The position numbers and the translations under genes are program-made. From VAXT01 sp963774625 (GTDB lineage: Bacteria; Actinomycetota; Thermoleophilia; Gaiellales; Gaiellaceae), in NCBI GenBank assembly GCA_963774625.1, contig CAVZFQ010000018.1:248001-312000 (forward strand): a stretch of DNA of 64,000 nt. The letters are read 5' to 3'. The stretch's first letter is position 1; every line of letters starts with the position of its first letter. Below are positions 26,195 to 33,439 of the stretch, in pieces. The notes beneath the pieces are model-generated. The model saw only the letters and a program-made list of their open reading frames with translations. It was not told the origin of the DNA and searched no databases.

Positions 26195-27939
26195 GCTGGC
26201 GCGACCTTGGTTCCGGCGAGGTGCGTCCCGAGCACGTCGGACAGCGCCTGACGCTTGCCGGTTGGGTCGCGCGACGACGCGACCACGGCGGCCTGCTCTT
26301 CATCGACCTCCGCGACCAGACGGGTCTGTGCCAGCTGGTCGTCAACCCCGAGCGCTCGCCGGAAGCTGCCGCAGCTGCGCACGGGATCCGTAACGAGTTC
26401 GTGCTGCAGGCCGAGGGCGAGGTCGCCGCGCGCGACCCGGAGAACGTCAATCCGAGCCTGCCGACCGGCGCCGTGGAGGTGCAGGTCGACCGCCTCGAGA
26501 TCATCTCGACCTGCCCGCCGCTGCCCTTCCAGCTCGACGAGGAGAACGTCGACGAGACGCTCCGCCTTCGTTACCGCTGGATCGACCTGCGTCGCGAGAA
26601 GCTGCAGCGCAACATCCGGCTGCGCGCGCAGATGGTCTCGATCATCCGGCGTGTGATGGAGGGGGACGGTTTCCTGGAGATCGAGACGCCGATTCTCTTC
26701 AAGCCCACGCCGGAGGGCGCGCGCGACTTCCTCGTTCCCTCCAGGCTGCAGAAGGGTCGTTTCTTCGCCTTGCCGCAGTCACCGCAGATCCTCAAGCAGC
26801 TCCTCGTCATCTCCGGCTTCGAGCGCTACTTCCAGATCGCACGCTGCTTCCGCGACGAGGATCTGCGCGCGGATCGCTCGAACGAGCTAACCCAGCTCGA
26901 CGTGGAGATGGCGTTCCCCGACGTCGACTACGTCATCGAGCTGATGGAGCGGATGATGGTCGAGATCTGGCGGGAGGCGCTCGGCGTCCACCTCGAGATC
27001 CCGTTCGAGCGCCTGACCTATGCCGAGTCGATGGCCCGCTTCGGGACGGACAAGCCGGACCTCCGGTTCGGTCTCGAGATCGAGGACGCGACTGCGCTCA
27101 CGCGCAGCTCTGAGTTCAAGGTCTTCTCCGGCGCGCCGGCCGTGCGCTTCCTGCGCGTGCCCCAGGAGCTCTCGCGCGCCGAGCTCGACCAGCTCGAGGC
27201 GTTTGCGAAGGAGTGGGGAGCCAAGGGGCTCGCATACATCGTCTACGGCGAGGACGGAGAGCCGCGCTCGCCGATTGCGAAGTTCCTGTCCGAGGGGGAG
27301 CTAGCCCACTTCCGCTCCGACCCCGGGACCACGGTTCTCTTCGGCGCCGACGAGCCGGCGAGGGTCGCCCGCGTGCTCGGTGCGCTGCGCTCGCGCCTGG
27401 GCCACGAGCTGGGGCTGATCGACCACGAAGCTTTCCGCTGGGTCTGGATCACGGACTTCCCGATGTTCGAGTGGTCGGAGGAGGACGGACGCTGGTCGGC
27501 CGTCCACCACCCGTTCACGCGACCGACTCCCGAGTCGGAGTCGCTGCTCGACTCCGATCCCGGAGCGGCGCTCGCGGTCGCCTACGACTTGATCGCCAAC
27601 GGGGAGGAGCTCGGCGGCGGCTCGGTCCGGATCCATGAGTCGAAGCTGCAGGCCAAGGTGTTCGAGATCCTCCAGCTGACTCCCGGGCAACAGCAGGAGC
27701 GGTTCGGGTTCCTGCTCGAGGCACTGAGCATGGGCGCACCGCCGCACGGCGGGATCGCGTTCGGCATCGATCGGATGGTGATGGTGCTCGCGCGCGAGTC
27801 CAACCTTCGCGACACGGTTGCCTTCCCGAAGAACCAGGCCGGCTTCGATCCGATGAGCGGGGCGCCGAGCGACGTCCCAGCGGAACAGCTCGCTGAGCTA
27901 GGGATTCGTGTGGTGACGCCGAACGACAAGAAGGAATAG
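26191..27939 (+). CDS. aspS: Aspartate-tRNA ligase
   Basis: 582 residues, bacterial type: an N-terminal OB-fold (LTLAGWVARRRDHGGLLFIDLRD), class II motif 2 (RYFQIARCFRDEDLRADRSNE), the inserted GAD-like domain in the middle (about 280-410) and motif 3 (GGIAFGIDRMVM) near the end. It charges tRNA-Asp. Discriminating versus non-discriminating behaviour is not decided here; no gatCAB gene is in the window. Confidence 0.95.
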   Translation: MSWRDLGSGEVRPEHVGQRLTLAGWVARRRDHGGLLFIDLRDQTGLCQLVVNPERSPEAAAAAHGIRNEFVLQAEGEVAARDPENVNPSLPTGAVEVQVDRLEIISTCPPLPFQLDEENVDETLRLRYRWIDLRREKLQRNIRLRAQMVSIIRRVMEGDGFLEIETPILFKPTPEGARDFLVPSRLQKGRFFALPQSPQILKQLLVISGFERYFQIARCFRDEDLRADRSNELTQLDVEMAFPDVDYVIELMERMMVEIWREALGVHLEIPFERLTYAESMARFGTDKPDLRFGLEIEDATALTRSSEFKVFSGAPAVRFLRVPQELSRAELDQLEAFAKEWGAKGLAYIVYGEDGEPRSPIAKFLSEGELAHFRSDPGTTVLFGADEPARVARVLGALRSRLGHELGLIDHEAFRWVWITDFPMFEWSEEDGRWSAVHHPFTRPTPESESLLDSDPGAALAVAYDLIANGEELGGGSVRIHESKLQAKVFEILQLTPGQQQERFGFLLEALSMGAPPHGGIAFGIDRMVMVLARESNLRDTVAFPKNQAGFDPMSGAPSDVPAEQLAELGIRVVTPNDKKE

Positions 27940-28013
27940 AGCGCGCGGCAGGAAGCCGCCGATGCAGTAGTCATACTTGTGGCTTAGGTCATTCGGAAGG
28001 AGCGAGGACACCT

Positions 28014-28898
28014 GTGAGCGAAGGCCCCAGCGCAGCACGCGAGACCCCGTCGGCAATGACGTCATTGCCGAGCATCGACGATCTCGTCATCGTCGAGCAC
28101 GGCTACGAGGAAGTGCGTGTTCGCGAGGCGTTCGACTCCTTCCGTCGCCACGCCGTTCAGCTGCAGGCGCAGCTTCGAGTCCTGCAAGCCGCCGGTCGCA
28201 CCGCGCAGGTCGACCCGACCGGCCACGCAGTGCGCATGGACGCGCTCCACCTCATCCGCGAGGCCGCCGAGTTCGCCGACGTGCTCGAGCGCGACGCGCA
28301 GCGCGCCTCGGCGGCGCAGCTTCAGCGCACCGAGCAGGAAGTCCGCCAGCGCCAGCAGGACATCCAGGAGCGCGAGAGCGACATCCAGCGGTTTCGCGAG
28401 GAGAGCGAGCGCCAGCGGAACGAGATCCTGACTGCGGCCCGCAACGAGGCCCGGCAACTCGTCGCCGACGCGAACCGTGAAGCGAGCAAGGAGCTCCGCG
28501 AGGCAGAAGCGCGTGGCGCCCGGTTGCTCGAGCAGGCTCGCCATCAGGCCACTGAGTTGACGAACGCGACGCGTGCCGAAGTCGAGCAGACCCTCGAGTG
28601 GGCGCGCGCACAGGCTTCCGCGATCATCGCCCGCGCTCAGCAGGGCACCGAGCAGCTGCTGGCAGCGGCCGGGCTCGGCGAGGCCCGCGCGAACGAGGTC
28701 GCCGCCGAGATCGTCAAGTCGGCTGAAACCGCTGCGAACGCGACTCGCGCCGGTGAGCCGGAGCCCTCCGAGCCGGAAGCCGCGCCAGGCCCGCAGGCGG
28801 TTCCGCCCGAGCCTGAGCCATCGGAAGCCCCGCCGACTTCCTCGGCCGAGTCCGAAAAAGACTCCTCGCCGTCGGGCGAGAACGAAGACGCGAGCTAG
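28014..28898 (+). CDS. DivIVA-like coiled-coil protein
   Basis: 294 residues from GTG, with AAGGAG 11 nt upstream. An N-terminal segment (VRVREAFDSFRRHAVQLQAQ) is followed by a long coiled coil (about 85-240; glutamate, glutamine, arginine and alanine heptads) and an acidic, proline-rich tail. No membrane helix or enzymatic motif. The layout resembles DivIVA/Wag31-type scaffolds or ATP-synthase-b-like stalks. The canonical DivIVA membrane-binding start is not clear, so the family call is tentative. It heads a group of likely envelope genes. Confidence 0.55.
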   Translation: MSEGPSAARETPSAMTSLPSIDDLVIVEHGYEEVRVREAFDSFRRHAVQLQAQLRVLQAAGRTAQVDPTGHAVRMDALHLIREAAEFADVLERDAQRASAAQLQRTEQEVRQRQQDIQERESDIQRFREESERQRNEILTAARNEARQLVADANREASKELREAEARGARLLEQARHQATELTNATRAEVEQTLEWARAQASAIIARAQQGTEQLLAAAGLGEARANEVAAEIVKSAETAANATRAGEPEPSEPEAAPGPQAVPPEPEPSEAPPTSSAESEKDSSPSGENEDAS

Positions 28899-28914
28899 CG
28901 CCAAGAAGCTCGCG

Positions 28915-28920
28915 TAATCT
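28915..28920 (+). promoter_or_regulatory. -10 box before the membrane/proline-rich gene pair
   Basis: TAATCT ending 8 nt before the ATG at 28929. Confidence 0.4.
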
Positions 28921-28928
28921 TCGCGAGC

Positions 28929-29462
28929 ATGCCTGGTGCACTGGGGCCGAGATTTGCGCTCGAAGCAGGGTTTCTGATCCTGCTGGCCGTCGTGCTCGGG
29001 TTTGCAGACCTGAGCCCGCTCCTGATCATCTTGATCATGGCCCTCGCGTGGGTGCTCGTGTCGATGATCGAGTACTTCGCGTGGCGCCAGGGGCCACGGT
29101 TCCCCACGCGGTATGCGGCCGCCGTCGGCCCGCCGCTCGAACAGGGCGAGCTCCTGGTCGAGGAGCCGGCAGCGCCTCCGCCGCCGCCACCCGTGCCGCC
29201 TCCACCGGCGGCGCCCCCGATGGAGGAGGAGACCATGGTCAGGTCGTCGTCAGATGAACCCCGGAAGCCGGAAGCCGGCTCCGCGGAAGAGTCGGTGGAG
29301 CAGGCGGGCGAGCGAGTGGATGCCGCGCGCCTGGCCTTCGATGAAGTGGAGCGTTCGAGCCGGCACAGCCTCGAGCCGCTCAAGCCGCGCCCGCGGCGGC
29401 GCTTCGGCCTGTTCGGGAAACGAGAGCGCCCGGGCGAGAGTTCGCGTGCAGAGGAGAAATAG
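28929..29462 (+). CDS. Membrane protein with proline-rich tail, paralogue A
   Basis: 177 residues. RFALEAGFLILLAVVLGFAD starts the first helix and LLIILIMALAWVLVSMIEY is the second. After these comes a cytoplasmic tail with a nine-residue mostly proline run (about 82-98) and a basic C-terminus (RPRRRFGLFGKRERP). The next gene has the same start pattern. Not recognised; the layout suggests a small membrane anchor with a protein-binding tail. Confidence 0.6.
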   Translation: MPGALGPRFALEAGFLILLAVVLGFADLSPLLIILIMALAWVLVSMIEYFAWRQGPRFPTRYAAAVGPPLEQGELLVEEPAAPPPPPPVPPPPAAPPMEEETMVRSSSDEPRKPEAGSAEESVEQAGERVDAARLAFDEVERSSRHSLEPLKPRPRRRFGLFGKRERPGESSRAEEK

Positions 29463-29496
29463 AGAAGGACCCCTCGCGGATATCCCGTCCGCACGC

Positions 29497-30246
29497 GTGC
29501 GATTCGCAGCCGAGGCGGGATTTCTCATTCTCGTCGCCGTCGGAGCGGCGCTGGCCGAGCTGCGGCCGCTCGCGATCATCATCCTCATGGCCTGCGCGTG
29601 GCTGCTCGTCGCTCTGATCGAGCGAGCGAGCTCGCGCGAGACCGCTCGCGTGGACGAGGTCGAGCCGATTCCCGACTTCGCTCCGGAGCCCGCGCCGGAG
29701 CCGCTCCCGGCGACAGAGAGCCGCGAGGCGTACAGATGGCTCTTCTGGCGGCGGGCGAAGGCCCGCATGGAGGAGCTTCCGTCGCCGACCGCGTCGCTGG
29801 AGGAACGTCCTGCGCGATCTCACGTGCGCCGGCTCGAGCCGGAGCCCGTTGAGGCGCCTGCCGCAGTGGCTGAGCCGCCAGAAGAGCCTGCTGAACGCGG
29901 CCCGGCCGTCACAACGCGCCCGCTCGACCTCCCCGGCCTCGAGGAGCCGGCTCCGGCTCCTGAGCCCGCAGCCGCATCGTCTCGGCCACGGTTTCTCCAG
30001 CGGCCGGCCCGCGCGGCCGCACCGCCGGTCCCGCCGGCTCCTCCTCCGCCGCCGCCGGCCAGGGAGTGGAACATCTGGGATCTCCAGCGGCGGGCGCGCG
30101 AGGAGGCCGGCGACGCTGCCCGTGACGAAGAGTGGTCGGCGCTCTTCACCCACCTCCGGGCTTACGCGAACCCCGACGGCATGCTGCCGAAGGAGTTCGA
30201 CGACCTCGTGCGGGAGTCGTTCGGGCAGTTGATCGAGGCCGCGTGA
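29497..30246 (+). CDS. Membrane protein with proline-rich tail, paralogue B
   Basis: RFAAEAGFLILVAVGAALAE then LAIIILMACAWLLVALIE copy the helices of the gene just upstream. The tail is longer: proline/glutamate-rich (about 65-170), then a polyproline stretch and a folded-looking end (WNIWDLQRRAREEAG, then EEWSALFTHLRAYA). The start is unclear. GTG at 29497 is the closest; GTG at 29446 is possible; by alignment to paralogue A the start would fall at an ATC at 29482, about 12 nt after an AGAAGGAC Shine-Dalgarno. Not recognised. Confidence 0.55.
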   Translation: MRFAAEAGFLILVAVGAALAELRPLAIIILMACAWLLVALIERASSRETARVDEVEPIPDFAPEPAPEPLPATESREAYRWLFWRRAKARMEELPSPTASLEERPARSHVRRLEPEPVEAPAAVAEPPEEPAERGPAVTTRPLDLPGLEEPAPAPEPAAASSRPRFLQRPARAAAPPVPPAPPPPPPAREWNIWDLQRRAREEAGDAARDEEWSALFTHLRAYANPDGMLPKEFDDLVRESFGQLIEAA

Positions 30247-30669
30247 GCCCGGACCTGGCGCAGCGGCAGGCGGCGATCGCGGCAGTTGCGCTGCTGGCGA
30301 TCGTGGTCGGCCTGGCCCTCGGGTCCCAGCGGGGGGACGAGCTCCTCGCGCCAGAGCCTGCCCGAGTCGATCCCGGCGCCTGACGGGGGCTGGTACCACG
30401 CAAGCGCCGCGGCCACGGGGCGCGATCTGACTCCGGGCGGCACGACGGCCTGCGGGCAGCGCGTGATGGGCTCGACGATCGGTATCGCGCACCCCGTTTT
30501 TCCTTGTGGCGTGAAGCTGTACGTGGGCAACGACGACACGGAGGTGCTCACACAGGTGATCGGCCGAGGCCCGGAAGCGCCGAACGTCCAGTTCGGCCTC
30601 ACCGATGCTCTGGCGCGCGCCCTCGGGGTGGACGGTCGCCAGACGGTTCGCTGGCGCTACGCACGCTAG
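30243..30669 (+). CDS. RlpA-like double-psi beta-barrel protein (one frameshift)
   Basis: The N-terminal frame gives a membrane/signal segment (IAAVALLAIVVGLALG) and stops at 30383. The C-terminal frame gives an RlpA-like barrel: CGQRVMGSTIGIAHPVFPCG, then IGRGPEAPNVQFGLTDALA, then LGVDGRQTVRWRY. A single-base shift between about 30355 and 30380 joins them. The usual DRGP motif reads GRGP. RlpA-like proteins bind or cut peptidoglycan; the missing aspartate makes binding likelier than cutting. The start overlaps the upstream stop (GTGA). Confidence 0.6.
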
Positions 30670-30670
30670 A

Positions 30671-30840
30671 GTGAGTTGGTGCTCGACCCTGTGCGTGGCC
30701 CGGCGCACATTGTTGAACCAATGTGAAGGTAAAGGGAGCTTGCGTCCGGCAGGCCCGCAAGGGCTGGGTCGGCAGGGCACCCACCTGGTTAATCCAGGTT
30801 CGCACAGCGTCGGGACTATCGGCAGGGTGGGGCACTTTTT
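30671..30840 (+). ncRNA. Structured RNA candidate (6S-like fold or 5' leader)
   Basis: Positions 30679-30691 (GTGCTCGACCCTG) pair with 30823-30835 in 12 of 13 places, including one G-U, closing a 157-nt domain followed by five T. Inside are hairpins CACATTG/CAATGTG (30706-30725), CTTGCG/CGCAAG (30739-30761) and ACCTGG/CCAGGT (30783-30799). A long closing stem plus a U-tail resembles 6S RNA. I could not match a known riboswitch. The 190 bp hold no protein gene. Confidence 0.4.
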
Positions 30841-30849
30841 CCCGGCGGC

Positions 30850-30855
30850 TACGCT
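30850..30855 (+). promoter_or_regulatory. -10 box of mnmA
   Basis: TACGCT ending 6 nt before the GTG at 30862, just after the RNA candidate. mnmA is thus likely transcribed separately and without a leader. Confidence 0.45.
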
Positions 30856-30861
30856 GACCTC

Positions 30862-32118
30862 GTGATCGAGGTCCGAGGAGACGCAACGCGCGGCGACGAG
30901 TGGGCGTACGCGCGCGTCGTCATCGACGGCGAGCGCGTCGTCGAAGCCGACGTCGAGGGCCTGGACAGGCCGCTCGTCGGCCTGACGCTGCTCGAAGCGG
31001 CAGCCGTCGGCGGCGACGCACTGGCGCTCGACGCACTCGCCAATGCGATCGGCCCCGTGTTTCGCGCCTCGCCCGACTCGGGCCGCGTGGCGGTGGCGAT
31101 GAGCGGAGGCGTCGACAGCGCCGTCGCCCTGCTGCGCGCGGGGCCGAATGCGGTCGGGGTCACCCTCCGCCTCTGGATCGACCCGGCGGCGCCGGACGCG
31201 GAGCGCGCCTGCTGCTCCCCCGAGGCGGTCGTCGCAGCACGTGAGACCTGCCACGGGCTCGGAATCCCGCACGTCACGATCGACGCTCGCGAGGCCTTTC
31301 GCCGCTCGATCGTCCAGCCGTTCATCCAGGACTATGCGCGCGGGGAGACCCCGAACCCCTGCACGCGCTGCAACGGGAGCTTTCGTTTCGGCCGGCTGCT
31401 CTCGTTTGCGAAGCGCGCCGGTGCGCCGCGCCTCGTGACCGGCCACTACGCGCGGATCGTCGAGCATCGCGGGCGGCTCCTGCTCGCACGCGCCGTGGAC
31501 GAGGCGAAGGACCAGTCGTACATGCTCGCCCGCGTCGATCCCGGTGTGCTCGATCGCCTCTGGTTCCCTCTCGGTGATCAGACCAAGGAAGAGACGCGCG
31601 CCGAGGCGGCGCGTGCGGGGCTGCGCGCTGCGCGACGCCCCGAGAGTCAGGAGGCCTGTTTCCTGGGCGGCGACGACTATCGCTCCTTCCTCGAGCGGCA
31701 CGGGCTCGAAGCGAAGGAAGGGCCGGTCGTCGATGCCGACGGCGAGCAGCTTGGAACGCACGCCGGGTTCTGGCGCTTCACGCCGGGGCAGCGGCGAGGC
31801 CTCGGAGTCGCGACGGGATCGCCGGTTTTCGCCGTGGGCACGGTTCCGGAGTCGAACACCGTGGTCGTCGGCCCGCGGGAGGCACTTGCTCGCCGCCGCG
31901 TGCGCGCAACGGGTGAGTTGTTCGCTTCCGTGACGCGAGGGGACGTCAAGCTGCGCTACCGCTCGCCCGCCGTGCCGGCGAAGGTCGAAGCGTCGGCTGA
32001 CGGGTTCGAACTGGCGTTGGACAGCCCGGTCTATGGCGTCGCACGGGGCCAAACAGCGGTCATTTACGAAGGCGACGCCGTGGTCGGATCCGGGGTCGTC
32101 CGTGCCAGCTCCGCATAG
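30862..32118 (+). CDS. mnmA: tRNA 2-thiouridylase MnmA with N-terminal extension
   Basis: 418 residues. The MnmA part starts near residue 75: the ATP PP-loop SGGVDSAVALL (about 80-90), the catalytic cysteine in ETPNPCTRCNGSF, and the second cysteine in ESQEACFLGG. It makes s2U34 in tRNA for Glu, Gln and Lys. The first 70 residues are extra: a beta-strand pair (AYARVVIDGERVVEADVEG) then a helix (LTLLEAAAVGGDALALDAL), a pattern like the IscU/NifU N-terminal scaffold but without its cysteines. Starts with GTG. Confidence 0.9.
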   Translation: MIEVRGDATRGDEWAYARVVIDGERVVEADVEGLDRPLVGLTLLEAAAVGGDALALDALANAIGPVFRASPDSGRVAVAMSGGVDSAVALLRAGPNAVGVTLRLWIDPAAPDAERACCSPEAVVAARETCHGLGIPHVTIDAREAFRRSIVQPFIQDYARGETPNPCTRCNGSFRFGRLLSFAKRAGAPRLVTGHYARIVEHRGRLLLARAVDEAKDQSYMLARVDPGVLDRLWFPLGDQTKEETRAEAARAGLRAARRPESQEACFLGGDDYRSFLERHGLEAKEGPVVDADGEQLGTHAGFWRFTPGQRRGLGVATGSPVFAVGTVPESNTVVVGPREALARRRVRATGELFASVTRGDVKLRYRSPAVPAKVEASADGFELALDSPVYGVARGQTAVIYEGDAVVGSGVVRASSA

Positions 32119-32146
32119 CCGACGCACCTCGCGGGTGCCCTCGAGC

Positions 32147-32170
32147 GTTTATCCACACAAGAAGGGGTTT
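32147..32170 (+). promoter_or_regulatory. SigB/SigF-type promoter of the anti-sigma/sigma pair
   Basis: GTTTAT, 12 nt, then GGGTTT; the known SigB consensus is GTTTAA-N12-15-GGGTAT. The -10 ends 4 nt before the ATG at 32175. AAGGGG in the same place could instead be a Shine-Dalgarno, so the call is tentative. Confidence 0.4.
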
Positions 32171-32174
32171 CTGG

Positions 32175-32555
32175 ATGAGTGACGAGATCACGCTGACCAT
32201 TCCGCGCGAGCGGGAGTTTCTGAGCGTCGCCCACCTCGTGCTGGGCGGCGTCGGCGTGCGCCTCAACCTGACTTTCGAGATCCTCGAGGATCTCCAGCTC
32301 GCTCTGGATGCGATTCTCGAGCGGGACCGGGAGCCCGGCGACGTGACCATCGCGTTGCGCGTGAGCATGAACACGATCGAGGCCGAGGTCGGGCCCTTGC
32401 GCGACGGCGTTCGCAGCGAACTGGCGCGGGAGAGCGGCGAGGAGGTCGGCCTGCGCCGGATCCTCGACACGCTCGTCGACAGCGTCGAGGTCGAGAGCCG
32501 GGATGGCGCCTCCTGGGTGAAGCTGCTGAAGACCGTCGAGGAAGGTCACGCGTGA
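32175..32555 (+). CDS. Anti-sigma factor of the RsbW/SpoIIAB type
   Basis: 126 residues. ITLTIPREREFLSVAHLVLGG at the start and FEILEDLQLALDAILE (about 33-48, matching the N-box helix) fit the serine-kinase anti-sigma group. The later ATP-lid motifs are weak: no clear GxGL or DxG, so kinase activity may be lost. It should bind and hold the sigma factor encoded directly after it; the genes overlap by 4 bp (GTGA). No anti-anti-sigma gene is adjacent. Confidence 0.65.
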   Translation: MSDEITLTIPREREFLSVAHLVLGGVGVRLNLTFEILEDLQLALDAILERDREPGDVTIALRVSMNTIEAEVGPLRDGVRSELARESGEEVGLRRILDTLVDSVEVESRDGASWVKLLKTVEEGHA

Positions 32556-33331
32556 CGTCGGCCGACGACCGAGCTCTCCTGCGGCGATACCACGAGGAGG
32601 GCGACCTCTCGGCTCGCCAGCAGCTCATCGAGCAGTACATGTCACTCGTCCGCTCGCTGGCACGCCGCTACTCGTATCGCGGCGAACAGCTCGACGACCT
32701 CGTCCAGATCGGAGCGATCGGGTTGATCAAGGCGATCGACCGGTTCGACATCGACCGTGGCGTCGAGCTGACGACGTACGCAACGCCGAACATCATCGGC
32801 GAGATCAAGCGTCATTTCCGAGACAAGGGCTGGTCGGTCCGCGTCCCCCGTGGCTTGCAGGAACTGAACGTGCAGCTCTCCAAGCTGATCGAGACCAAGA
32901 CCGTGGAGCTCGGCCGCTCGCCGACGATTCCGGAGCTGGCCAAGGCGGCCGGGGCGGAGGAGGAAGAGGTGCTCGAGGCGCTCGAGTCCGGCCGTGCGTA
33001 CAGCGCGGTGTCGCTCTCGACGAGTGGGTCGAGCGACGAGGACGGGGAGGTCGATCCGCTCGAGTCGCTGGGAGCCGAGGAGCCTGAGTACGAGATCTCG
33101 GAGAACCGGGCCGTGCTCGCGCCCGGGTTCCGCGTTCTGGACGAGCGCGAGCGGATGATCCTGCACCTGCGGTTCTTCAAGGGGCTCACCCAGTCGCAGA
33201 TCGCGCAGCAGGTCGGCATCTCGCAGATGCACGTGTCGCGACTCATCCGGCGGGCGCTGGAGAAGATCCGGGATGAGATTGCGAGCGACGAGGTCGTGCC
33301 GCCGTCGCGAGTTGCCGACCGCTCCGGTTAA
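32552..33331 (+). CDS. RNA polymerase sigma factor, SigB/SigF/SigG family
   Basis: 259 residues. Region 2 contains LVQIGAIGLIKAIDRFDIDRG and TYATPNIIGEIKRHFRDKGW; region 3 follows (about 105-145); region 4 ends with LTQSQIAQQVGISQMHVSRL. Group 3 sigma factors of this kind direct stress or developmental programmes. The partner anti-sigma overlaps its start, and a SigB-like promoter precedes the pair, so autoregulation is likely. A GGTACC element starts 4 nt after its stop. Confidence 0.9.
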   Translation: MTSADDRALLRRYHEEGDLSARQQLIEQYMSLVRSLARRYSYRGEQLDDLVQIGAIGLIKAIDRFDIDRGVELTTYATPNIIGEIKRHFRDKGWSVRVPRGLQELNVQLSKLIETKTVELGRSPTIPELAKAAGAEEEEVLEALESGRAYSAVSLSTSGSSDEDGEVDPLESLGAEEPEYEISENRAVLAPGFRVLDERERMILHLRFFKGLTQSQIAQQVGISQMHVSRLIRRALEKIRDEIASDEVVPPSRVADRSG

Positions 33332-33335
33332 TACC

Positions 33336-33397
33336 GGTACCCCCAACCTCCTCCCCGAGCCGATCGTAACGAGGAATTCCGCAGCGCTCTGCGCCGG
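33336..33397 (+). repeat. GGTACC intergenic element, copy 1
   Basis: Starts GGTACCCCCAACCTCCTCCC 4 nt after the sigma-factor stop, has CGTAACGAGGAATTCCG in the centre and ends with hairpin GCAG-CGCT-CTGC then CCGG. Near-identical to the copy at 47842 except in the hairpin, where both stem sides change together. Confidence 0.75.
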
Positions 33398-33421
33398 ATC
33401 TGTGGCGAAAGACGCGCCTCG

Positions 33422-33427
33422 TAGAAT
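33422..33427 (+). promoter_or_regulatory. -10 box of alaS
   Basis: TAGAAT, 12 nt before the ATG at 33440; this leaves a leader of only about 5 nt with no Shine-Dalgarno. Confidence 0.45.
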
Positions 33428-33439
33428 CAGTCCCGGGCC

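Noticed and set aside
30780..30815. TPP riboswitch in front of mnmA
   Set aside because: CTGGTTAATCCAG resembles a TPP helix, but the essential CTGAGA segment is absent and the downstream gene is not a thiamin gene.
29380..32127. A 915-codon open frame on the minus strand
   Set aside because: It is antisense to four well-supported genes including mnmA, has no recognisable domain and shows the arginine-rich composition of a GC-rich shadow frame.
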